From: Zymoseptoria tritici IPO323
Taxonomy: Eukaryota; Ascomycota; Dothideomycetes; Mycosphaerellales; Mycosphaerellaceae
Assembly (NCBI RefSeq): GCF_000219625.1
Contig: NC_018214.1
Location: 1,054,001 to 1,118,000, forward strand
Direction of reading: 5' to 3'
DNA length: 64,000 bases
Shown: positions 10,679 through 20,453 of the stretch, piece after piece
How positions within the stretch are numbered: position 1 is the first letter of the stretch
Layout: each line of letters starts with the position of its first letter
Notes under the pieces: generated by a model
The model's database searches: none
What the model saw: only the letters and a program-made list of their open reading frames with translations
Told to the model about the DNA's origin: nothing
Position numbers and translations under genes: made by a program

Positions 10679-12244
10679 ATGGCAGGCTCTAGAGCTAAAC
10701 AATTCGCTCGGCCACCACCCAAAAAGAAACCTCCCAAAGCCGCCTCCCTCATCACCCCAGACGACTTCCAATCCTCCGCCGACTTCGAAGAGTCCGCCGG
10801 GGGCAAACACCGCGTCGGCGACCCTCAAAAATCCGCTCGAGCCTTCATCCGTGCCCTGGACATCTACGACCAAGGTCTGGCGAAACATCCCTCCTCTTTC
10901 GATCTCGCCTATAACAAAGCCCGATTGCAATTGGAGATATCACAGCAACCCGTCTTGGTTGACTTTATCGGGGTGGAATTGTTGCAATGGTTGGAACTGA
11001 CGTTGGCGTCGCATCGACGGGCGTTGCCGTTGAGCGCGGAGAATGTGGATGTTCTGTTCAATACGGCGCAGGTGTTGACCAGCTTGGCGGAGGTCTTGGT
11101 TGAGGATGGAGAGGATGAAGGGGATGATGAGGAGGCAAAAGCGAGTAAAGCGTTGCAGGAGGCGTTGGAATTGCTGTCGGTGTGTTTGAGTCGGCAGGAG
11201 GTGTTGTTTGAGCAGCATCGAGCGGACTTTCCAGATGTGGAGGAGGGTGGTGTGGCGTTGAACGCTGAAGAGGGTGCAGCAGAGTCGTCTACACCAACCG
11301 CTCCATCAGCAGCACAAGAAGACGACACCGACATGGCTGAGGCTACCGTCGAAACACCCGTATCTCCAAGCGACCTCCTCGATACAGTCCACGCCTCCCT
11401 TTCCGCGCTGACCACCCTCCTACCCCTTTCAGACCACTCCGCTCTCCAAGACCTCGGCGGAATGGCCCGCGCCCTCACAGAAGATAAAGCACCAACCTAC
11501 ATACGCCTCCTCGACTCCACCGCCCAGACACCCGCGACTCTCTCCCTCGCCCTCGACCGCGCCGTCTTCATCGCCGCCTACGCCAACGCTGAATTCGAAG
11601 CCCGCCAACTCGACTTCGCGACATATCTCTCCCGCCTCGACGAGTCCTTCAGCATACCCGGAAAGGAAACAGATGCGAGTCTCCTCTGCGCCGAAGCCGA
11701 CGCGAGGATGGAAATGGTTCTCTCCGCACTCGACGTCCTCGGCGAAGGAGGAGGACCGAATTTACCCGCCAACACGTGCTGGAAGACCCTCTCCCTCTCG
11801 CAAGAACTGTACACCGCGGCCAGTAAACTCGAGACGGACGATGCGAAGGAGCGGAAAGCGGAGGTATTCAAGTCGAAAGGTGATGTTGAACTGCTCCGCC
11901 TCCGCTTTACGCAAATGCCCGGCACGGATCTGTCTGCTTCAGTGAGGAGTAGTGGACCGACGCTGGTGAAGAACGCGCAGACCTTTTATAAAGGCGCCGT
12001 CTCACATGCAAAGGCTAGTGGGGATGAGGAGGTGGAAGAGGAGGCGAAGGGGAGGTGGATCGTGGCGGGAGAGGTTTCCAGGGTGATGTTCGGTGGAGAA
12101 GGGTCGGGAGCGGGTCAGCAGGGTGGAGAGGACTTGTTGGAGGTGTTGGAGGGGTGCGTGGAGGAAGGAATCGTGGGGAGGGATGTGGCGGGAAGGATTG
12201 TGAACGGCGAGGTGGAAGGGGGCAGTTCTTCGTCGAAGAGATGA
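10679..12244 (+). CDS. Helical TPR-like protein of unknown function
   Basis: Single exon, 521 residues. The N terminus is basic and proline/lysine-rich (residues 1-25), followed by helical sequence that looks like degenerate tetratricopeptide repeats: AFIRALDIYDQGLAKHPSSFDLAYNKARLQLE around 60-95 and NVDVLFNTAQVLTSLAEVL around 120-140. Acidic stretches lie at about 143-155 and 200-225. The C terminus is Glu/Gly-rich and ends in a serine run plus KR. I do not recognise a named family; the pattern recalls TPR chaperones or assembly factors but nothing visible decides between them. Codon use and frame length make it a real gene. Confidence 0.75.
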   Translation: MAGSRAKQFARPPPKKKPPKAASLITPDDFQSSADFEESAGGKHRVGDPQKSARAFIRALDIYDQGLAKHPSSFDLAYNKARLQLEISQQPVLVDFIGVELLQWLELTLASHRRALPLSAENVDVLFNTAQVLTSLAEVLVEDGEDEGDDEEAKASKALQEALELLSVCLSRQEVLFEQHRADFPDVEEGGVALNAEEGAAESSTPTAPSAAQEDDTDMAEATVETPVSPSDLLDTVHASLSALTTLLPLSDHSALQDLGGMARALTEDKAPTYIRLLDSTAQTPATLSLALDRAVFIAAYANAEFEARQLDFATYLSRLDESFSIPGKETDASLLCAEADARMEMVLSALDVLGEGGGPNLPANTCWKTLSLSQELYTAASKLETDDAKERKAEVFKSKGDVELLRLRFTQMPGTDLSASVRSSGPTLVKNAQTFYKGAVSHAKASGDEEVEEEAKGRWIVAGEVSRVMFGGEGSGAGQQGGEDLLEVLEGCVEEGIVGRDVAGRIVNGEVEGGSSSSKR

Positions 12245-13188
12245 TCAGAGGAGAGTTTGGATCAGAAAAGGAGCGCCGCGGAATGGACGGCGGCGTAGGA
12301 TTCATCGCTCACTAGTCCAGGTACGCCAATCTTTGCTACCAGGTATGGAGAATGGGTCACAACGGTTCGCACGACTGAGAATTTCACCACGATGCCAACA
12401 GGACATCAATGCACAGCTTTCACATATTCCACCCAACTCTCTAGCCGAACCTTGACTTCAGTCCACCGACACTGGATGGATGCTTCCACGTGTAGATGTC
12501 TGGCGCAGCAGTGAGCCAGTGGGTCAGTCTCTCGCACGCACGCACCTCCGACGACAAACCCGAGTGATCTTAGGACCACGCCGACAATTTTTCTCCCGCG
12601 GACTCCCTCGTGCGCTTGACGGGATAGGGCGCCGTTGACTCACGACGGTGGCGTTGTCGGATACACCTTTGAGAAGCGTGTGAACCGTTCATTGGGAAAT
12701 ATTGGAACCGCTTCAGGCTCGTCTCGCCTCCTTTTCCCGGAGACATGGAGTCCACGCAAAGCTGACATCTGTCACGCACCTTACAGCACTTAATCACAGA
12801 GGGGAAACGACGCGGTTTGGACATTGATCTGGTTGCGAGAAGGCGTGTTTTGATTTGGTGAACCCTCTATGGAAGACCCTCTATAGAAGACCGGGCGCCA
12901 AGGGCTCGAGTAAGCTAAGCTGAAAATATGACCTGCAGCTGTTTCCGCCGACAGACATACCTCAGATGGAAAGGGGAAGCGATGGGATTGGTGACGGCGA
13001 TGGTGGTGACATGAATGGGTGGTAGAAGGGCAGGGTGGGTATTGTGCAAAGGGCAGGGGATGGGTCGCGATGGTTGAACCGGTGGTGGTGAAGCCGGTGT
13101 TGAAGGTGTTGGTCGTGTTCGACTCCGTCTCCTCCTCTTTCGAGAATACTCTCTCGGGTCAGTCTGGAAGGTCTGACGCCTGAACCTT
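12245..13188. other. Gene-free stretch with short direct repeats
   Basis: It lies downstream of the TPR-like gene and of the secreted-protein gene (convergent). An imperfect tandem (CTCTATGGAAGACC then CTCTATAGAAGACC) occurs near 12865-12893. Between 12950 and 13190 the plus strand is G/T-rich with repeated GGTGTTGAAGGTG-like words. No frame has supporting motifs. Confidence 0.4.
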
Positions 13189-13277
13189 TTGTCGTGCTGG
13201 TGACGGAGCACGGAGGTGTTGAAGGTGAAGTCGGTGTTGAGAGTGTTGTGTTGTCGTGCTGGTGACGGAGCACGGAG
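13189..13277. repeat. Exact 27-bp direct repeat with internal hairpin, two copies
   Basis: Copies at 13189-13215 and 13251-13277 are identical, 62 bp apart. Each contains GTGCT/AGCAC arms around an 8-nt loop, a possible small hairpin. The second copy ends 20 bp from the stop codon of the secreted-protein gene, so the pair would lie in its 3' UTR. Confidence 0.8.
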
Positions 13278-13297
13278 ATGGTGATGTCGGTACAGAC

Positions 13298-13552
13298 TTA
13301 GGGGCATGTCGCATCGCAGTGAATGTCCGCATCAGCGTACCGGCATTCACAGTCCCAATAAAGAACCCTGTCGTAGCAGCGATCTCCATCATGATGGTTT
13401 TTGAATCTGAACGGGGTGGTGGACAATGTTTTGCACGACTTTCCGCCGTCGTAATAGCAGACGTTCCCCTTCCCTCCGCACTTTTTCTCGAGGGCCAAGG
13501 CCGGTGGCAAGAAAAGCATCATGGCAGAGAGCAGGTATTGAGACGGCTTCAT
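13298..13552 (-). CDS. Small secreted cysteine-rich protein, candidate effector
   Basis: An intronless frame of 84 residues from MKPSQYLLSA. Residues 1-21 form a signal peptide with hydrophobic core LLSAMMLFLPPALAL. The mature part of about 63 residues has eight cysteines, including a CEC pair and a CDATC end, which would allow four disulphides. I recognise no family. The frame is open upstream to a Met at 13639, but that start would bury the signal peptide, so the internal Met is preferred. It lies 0.9 kb from the edge of the RIP-mutated transposon block. Size, signal peptide and cysteine content fit a secreted effector or antimicrobial-type protein; this is inference only. Confidence 0.6.
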   Translation of the reverse strand: MKPSQYLLSAMMLFLPPALALEKKCGGKGNVCYYDGGKSCKTLSTTPFRFKNHHDGDRCYDRVLYWDCECRYADADIHCDATCP

Positions 13553-14418
13553 CGTGATGTGAAATCGCTGCTCGATGTGGTCAGTTGACGCTCGATCAAA
13601 CCGGGACATGGTCCCGGGGAGACGAATCACCCACCTCAAGACTCTTCTCTCGCTTGTTCGACGGATGTCAAATCGATCGTGTGCAATACCGAATAAGGGC
13701 TGATGATAGTGCTTGGTGTATGTCTGAAGGTCTTCCGTCCAGAGAGGAATTGCGGAGTTTTATGTCCGCTTGACTGTAAGTGCTCAAGCGTTGAGTGTGT
13801 CATTAGTTCATGAGTACAGTACAGGGGATGAGCTTAAGAGTTCACAATCTCTACCTAGTGGTTCCTAAACCCAGATAACACTCTTTTACTCCTGATAGGC
13901 TGGACTCGAACGAGGGACTCCAGGGCGACATGGGGATGCGAGTAGGAAGCCATTTAATTGTAGTATAACGCTACATCGGCTGTAGACTTTGGTAATCTGA
14001 TCGCTCATAGCGGAGCATACACTATACTCACCTCTAGGCTCGATAACTGGGATGTCGACCGGCCTGATTCTGGCCATACCTGCGAACACACGGTGTTCCC
14101 CGCTTCAAATACGGCATTGTGGCCTCACGTGGCGAGCATGTTTGGCCGAGCGTTTCCTCGTAAGAAAGGTAGGAATTTCACGGTCACTGCTGGCCAGGGC
14201 TGTCCACGGCATAGGAACAAGGTTCGATGTACCGGGCCACGTGCGGCTGTGGTTCGCATCAGTCAAGTCGCAGCGCCGGTGATGGTTCACGCTATTGCCA
14301 GGGTATTGCCATGGGTTTGGTCTTGCTCGTGCGTCGTGAAGACAAGGGATATAGAACTACCAGGCGGTGGGGCCATCCGGACGACGTTTCATCTCAGCGC
14401 TTGCAAGCCTTTTGGCAT
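13553..14418. other. Unique sequence between secreted-protein gene and transposon block
   Basis: It contains the promoter of the secreted-protein gene and the left flank of the MULE. CpA and TpG are present at normal frequency here, unlike the block that starts at 14428. No gene or tRNA is supported. Confidence 0.5.
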
Positions 14419-14488
14419 GCTCTAGAGGGGAATAACTAGTGACCGGCGCCCCTTCTGCTAATGGCCGGTGCCCTCCAATATCGGCTGT
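14419..14488. repeat. Left end of MULE: target duplication plus 61-bp terminal inverted repeat
   Basis: GCTCTAGAG at 14419-14427 is the left copy of a 9-bp target-site duplication. The inverted repeat runs 14428-14488, beginning GGGAATAACTAGTGACC. It matches the reverse complement of 33077-33137 at 60 of 61 positions. Nine-bp duplications and TIRs of this kind are typical of Mutator-like elements. Confidence 0.93.
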
Positions 14489-14837
14489 TATCCTGGTGCG
14501 AGGATATTGCTTATGTAATATCCTCGCAGTTTTAGTGTAGTTACCTTATTAACTATGCCCTTAGCGCATAGCTAGAGTCTATATTATAGGAGGTGTTAGC
14601 TATATAGAGGGCGCTAGTAAGGGTTTTAGAGGTCGGTGAATAACTGTCTATATAGCGTCTATATTACTCAAAACTGCCTTCCTTGCTCTACCCTTATATA
14701 TTATCGTAGATATAATAGCGGTTGCTCGAATAGCGTTATTAGTAGATATATATAGCTATAGTACTATCGCTATACCGGTGCGGTAGAAGGTAGAGGCATG
14801 TAGCTATGTTGTTACCGTTAGTACTATTGCTCTCGTT

Positions 14838-15139
14838 TGTGAAAGGCGCCAAGGCTGAACGTAGGCGGACCGCAGGGACCTTTAGGTCGTTGCGAAGTCC
14901 CTGCGATATCGTTGCGGTGTGCACATGCGGGTGCGAGTTAGATGTCGCGTAGCGAGTCGTAGGTGTACCGCACCTATTCCGCACCGACTCGTGTCCATCT
15001 CTCGAGGGTTAAATAGGTAGCCGCCGTAGGCGGATCGAAAGGGTAAGAATTACTCTTACACTAGATAGTACGGTATCCTTATACTGTTGCACACCCGAGT
15101 AGTACGCTTGTTTATATATCCCTACTACTTATTATTATA
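14838..15139 (+). repeat. 5' LTR of chromovirus 1 (302 bp)
   Basis: It starts TGTGAAAGGC and ends ATTATTATA, the TA being a mutated CA. It aligns end to end with 22999-23300 without gaps. The differences seen are transitions, most at CpA/TpG. Confidence 0.93.
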
Positions 15140-15184
15140 TAGTAATTCTTCCTTAACCTTTACTACAAGGGTAACAGTCCGAGG

Positions 15185-18100
15185 ATGCTACCTAAGCGAA
15201 CTACTAGGGTCGCTGTAGGAAGAGACGAGCTACTTATAAGTAGCGCTATGTCCGATAAACAGGGCATTACTGCCGAAGCTGTTACCGATGCGGGTCGCAT
15301 TAAGGAAGTCGTTAATAACAACTAAGATAACCTTATTACCGACTAAGAGGAAGGTAACGACATTACCTCGATACTCTCTAAGGAAGAGTACGCAACTACT
15401 CCGCCGGCGGATCCCGCCGAGGGAAACGAAGACGACAATGCCGAAATCGACGAAATAGTCGACTTCTAGGCTACCGTCGCCGCGGAAGAGGCTCTTGCTA
15501 AAGCTTTCCTTCGGAAAAAGCTTAGAAAGATAAAGGAACTTAATAAGAACTTAGCGGACAATATCGCCTATAGTCGCGTAACCGGACATAAAAGGGTACG
15601 GTCCGATAAAGAGTTTGCCGGAGTTAGAAGAGCTAAGATTAATATTAAGAAGCCTTTCGACCTTAAGGGCAAGAGCGTAAAGGAGCTGCGTAACTAGCGC
15701 TTTAAATACGAGCTTGTATTTGCTAATGCACCGCAGTCGTTCCGTAGTAATTCTTAGAAGGTTATATAGTCTATGCAATACCTAGCTTACTCTTACGATC
15801 CGAGAAAACGCTAGTATAGCTAGTAGGCTAACAACCCTAACCTACGTACCGTAGCGACTTAGGTAGGATTTATAGAATTCCTTAACAACCTGCTAGACGA
15901 TCTAGACGCTCGTAAGCTCGAGTCCTTTAAGAAGTATTACGTCGCGATATAAGGCAAGGATTAGTCCGCACGCTCGTTCCTTACATACTTAGAAAGCATC
16001 GAAGCTTAGCTTCTACTATTGCCTTCGGAGGAATAGTCGTTATATATATTTTATGTGCAACTTCGTAAGGATGTTCGCATTAAGATTATAGATTATAATA
16101 TAATACTAACTACTCGTATAGAGCTTGTAGACCTTACGTCTCGTATAGAGAAGAACATTAAGGATACAAAAGCTCCCTCTGCGAGTACTAGTTAGAGACC
16201 TCTAGAACCTTCTAAGACGCTAGCGCCTCGCAACCGCGAGCTAAGAAGTAACAGCTAGGGCCGAAACTCTAATAGGAATAACTATAGAGGAGGCTAGAGA
16301 GGCAATAGTAATAATCGTAGTAGAGGAAATCGTAGAGGCTTTAGAGGAGGCTCTAATCTCCCTTCGCGCCCTGCCGATTTATCCTCTACTGTTAGCTGCT
16401 AGATATGTAGAAAGGCTAGTTATATCTTAACTACCTGTCCCTAGAAAGGACAGGGAAGTAGAAATCCAAACCGAGCTCTAATTAGTTTAGGAAAAGGATA
16501 GGCTTCGTCGCAACTGCACAAAGTATAACGAAGCCGAAATTAGTACGGCCTATCGAAGCTAGACAGGTTATTACTCGACAGTTCGACATTATATTATCGC
16601 AGGGACATCGCATAGTCTCCGCTATGTTTAATACAGGGTCGCAAATTACCCTAATCGACTAGAAGTTTATAGTTCGCTACGACCTCGCAACAGTCGAGGC
16701 CGAACTCCTATCTCTAGTTTAGCTTTAAGATTAAAGCATAACCTGTTATAGCGCGTATAATGTTCCTGTTCGGATAATAGACGATAATAGTATCGTTAAA
16801 GAACATACTATACTTATATATAGGGTAGACAAGGATAGACTAGAGATCCTCTTTAGACAACATACTATAACGACGAAAGGAATTAACATCTAGGTTAGTG
16901 CAGGAACCTAGCGATAGGGTCTAGGGACCGAAACTATCGGCAGGATCTCGTATAAAAGATTAAAGAAAGAGTTAAGGAACGACAAGACTCCGCTTATTGT
17001 CGTCGGATAGATTATAGTAACGCCTGCGGGATCTATGCGCCTCGCATGTACTGTCGGCTTAGCCGAAGTAAAGGTAGTTAAAATCCCTACGGCTCTCTTA
17101 GACTATACCGACGTATTCGACTCTAACTCCGCTTCTGCGTTGCTAACGCATCGAGCTACCGACTATGCTATTAACCTAGTCGAGGGCTAGGAACTACTAT
17201 ATAGCTCCCTATACAATCTCTTGGAAAAAGAGTTAGGTATCCTTCGGGATTACCTAGAGAAGGAGTTAGCCTCGGGTCGCATACAACATAGTATTAGCCC
17301 TACGGGTGCACCAGTTATCTTTGTTCTAAAGAAGGGCGGCGAGCTACGCTTGTGCGTCGACTACCGAGCACTTAACTCTATTACCGTTAAAGACAGATGC
17401 CCTCTGCCTTTAATTAATAAAACCTTAGATCGCCTAATAGGTACGAAGTTCTTTACTACCCTCGATCTTAAGGAAGCATATTATCGCATCCGCATTCGTA
17501 AGGGCGATAAATAGAAGACTGCGTTCCGTACGCGGTATAGCTATTACGAGTATAAGGTTATGCCCTTTAGCTTAACTAATGCTCTAGCTACATTCTAGGC
17601 CTATATTAACCGTGCCCTAGCGGGCCTTCTCGATAACCTTTATATAGTGTACCTTAACGACATATTAATTTACACCTATAGTAAGGACATCGAAGGCTAT
17701 TAGGCTGCGGTCCGTAAGGTCCTAGACCGCTTGCGCATCGCAGAATTGTACGTTAACCTTAAGAAGTGTACCTTCGCGGCACAGGAGGTTTCGTATTTAG
17801 GATTCTGTATTACGACTAAAGGTGTAACTACCGACCCTAAAAAGATCGCAACGATCTAGGAATAGCCGCAACCGAATAGCGTCTACGACGTTTAGGTCTT
17901 CCTAGGTTTTGTAAACTTCTACCGACGCTTCGTGTTAGGATTTGCAAAGATTAGCAGCCCAATTACCGACCTACTCTAGAAAGATAAGGAGTTCGTATAG
18001 GGCAGGGAAGCTAACGCGGCTTTTAGAAAGCTAAAGGAGGTGTTTACTAGCGATATCGTTCTTAGGCACTTCGATCCGAAACTAAAGATTAAGCTAGAAA

Positions 18101-20300
18101 CGGATGCCTCTAACTTTAGTATCTTAGGTATTATGTCGCAGCTATATCCAGATAGTAAATAGTACCCTGTTACGTTTACGTCTCGAAAGATGCAGCCTGC
18201 GGAGCGCAACTACTAGACGTACGATTAGGAGTTGTTAGCAATAGTACACTACTTTAAGGTATAGAGGCACTATTTTAGTAATTCGGAAAACCCGGTCTAG
18301 GTTTATACGGACTATAATAATCTAAAAGGCATTTAGACTGTCTAGAAGTTAAATGCGAGGCAAGCGCGGTACGCACTATACCTAGGCTTATTCGACTTCG
18401 AGATTTTCTATTAAGCAGGGAAATCGAACCTAGCAGATAGACTATCTCGTAAACTAGATTACTAGACTAAAAATTCGGCTATAAACGAACTACTTCTAAC
18501 TCTACAGAACAAGCTGAAGTTAGCAAGTTAGAGCGTAATAGTTGCGTTCGCCAGGATCGCAACCGAAAAGGATTAGGGACCCGATTGCGGTATAATACCG
18601 CAGGGAGATCGCAACGACCTCCCGGACTAAAGCGACGTAGTCTCTGCGAAATCCCCCGTCGCTAGCACTTCTAAATGCATGCAGATCGTGCTACGCTATA
18701 TAGCAAAAGTCCTGCTTACTAGCGCAACTACATCTTCGGAAGATTTAAAACCTTTCCTCGAGCTAGTATCTTTACTATAGGATCGCGACGACTTTATTAA
18801 GCGATAGAGATCTAGCGAAGAGGTATAGATAGAGAGTCGAAAGAAGCGCGGGAGTTAAGCATAGAGCTTAAGAGACGACAACTTGCTCCGTAGGTACGGC
18901 AAGTTGTATATACTAAATAAACCGGCCGTAAGGAACAAAGTTATAGCGGTTTACTACGACTCTAAGCTTATAGGACATTTCGGCGCCGACAAGACTATAA
19001 AGCTTATTACGAGGTCCTTATACTAGCCCGAATTAGACGCGGATGTTAAGCACTTCGTAAAGATATATAATGTCTGCTAACGAATAAAGGCTCCGAGATT
19101 GTTGCCCTTAGGCAAATTGTCTAGCCTACTAATTCTAGGAAAGAATTAGGAAGAAATTACCCTAGATTTTATTATAAAGTTGCCGCCGTCGAAGCGCAAC
19201 GATAATATATTCGATTCTATACTTGTAATCGTAGACAGACGATTAAAGATAGCATTATATATTCTAGGAAAAGAAACTTAGAAAGCTTTAGACTTCGCTA
19301 AAATATTTATAGATCGAGTAGCATCTAAGTTTGGTTTCCCTAAAGGCATTATATCCGACTGTAGTACACTCTTTATATCTGTATTTTAGACAGAGCTATG
19401 TTTTTAATACTAAATAAGAAGAAGACTAAGTACCGCGTACTATCCGCAAACGGATAGTTAAACTAAGCATTAGAACCAGACGCTAGAAGGATTCCTAAGA
19501 GCATTCTATAATAAGAAACAAAACGACTAGGCCAAGTTGTTACTATACGCTAAATTCGCTTATAACAACTCGGACTATTTAAGTACTAAGAAAACATCTT
19601 TTTTCCTAGTATATAGAGAGAATCCGCGATAGAACGATATAAACGAGGCCGTTTATTACAAAGGGGAGGCGCCGGTAGCAATTAAGCGGTTCGAGGAGAT
19701 ATAAAGCGCACGCGAATCGGCTGCGAAGAAGCTTAAGACCTCTTAGAAGTACTAGCAAAGGGCGTACGACAAGAAGTATCGTAACTATACGTTCCGTAGG
19801 GGCGACTTAGTATTACTAAGTACGAAAAATCTAAAGTTAAAGAAGCTAAGCCGGAAGCTATTACCTAGGTTCGTAGGACCTTTCCGAGTAGACGATATAA
19901 TTAGAGAGAAGGCGCAGGCGTACCGCCTAGTACTACCTTCGTTATAGCAGATCTATAACGTCTTCTATATCTTACTACTATAACTGTACTATATTAGACC
20001 TAGCTTCGAGCTAAAGAATGTTAAGCTACCGGATGTTACTACGGATAGTAACGAGGTATACGAGGTTAAAAGAATTGTAGACTAGCGGACTCGCGACGGC
20101 GAGATGTAGTATCGATTAAGATAGAAAGACTATAACGAGACTTGTAATATATAGCAAACCGCCGATAATTTCGAAGACATAGACGAGCTGTTATAAGAAT
20201 AGGAAGTTACTACGAAATTACGGCGAAAGACTAGGAGAACATAGATTACGATTAAATATATTAGTATTGTCGAACTACTAAGTCGGTGTCGTCCTATGCG
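15185..20300 (+). pseudogene. gag-pol of chromovirus 1, broken by RIP
   Basis: A likely gag start is ATG 15185. The gag zinc knuckle near 16395-16440 reads C-x2-C-x4-Y-x4-C, with His replaced by Tyr. Protease near 16625 reads F-N-T-G-S, where Asp of DTG has become Asn. Reverse transcriptase keeps an unbroken 97-codon piece at 17221-17514 with LRLCVDYRALNS; its active site near 17650 reads YLND instead of YLDD. RNase H (about 18060-18470), integrase zinc finger and core (about 18940-19830) and a chromodomain (about 20045-20170) follow. The Asp-to-Asn and His-to-Tyr changes are all what CpA-to-TpA mutation predicts. Nothing here can be translated into a working polyprotein. Confidence 0.88.
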
Positions 20301-20453
20301 TATCGCATTCGAGACTCTAATCTAACTAATTGCCCGCGCCCGGAAAATGCGCTATATTAAAGAAGAGAAGTTATTATAGTAGTAACTGCGAGTTGTAGTT
20401 ACGATAATAAGTCGTTGCGAGATAGGTGCGGAGTCGGTATAGAGATCTACTCT

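Noticed and set aside
10679..12244. Naming the TPR-like protein as a ribosomal-protein chaperone (Acl4-type)
   Set aside because: Length and helical repeats are compatible, but no diagnostic motif was recognised, so it is left unassigned.
13890..13990. tRNA-like sequence (GTTCGAGTCC on the minus strand)
   Set aside because: The flanking bases do not form a 5-bp T-arm or an acceptor stem and no matching A-box region at the right distance was found.
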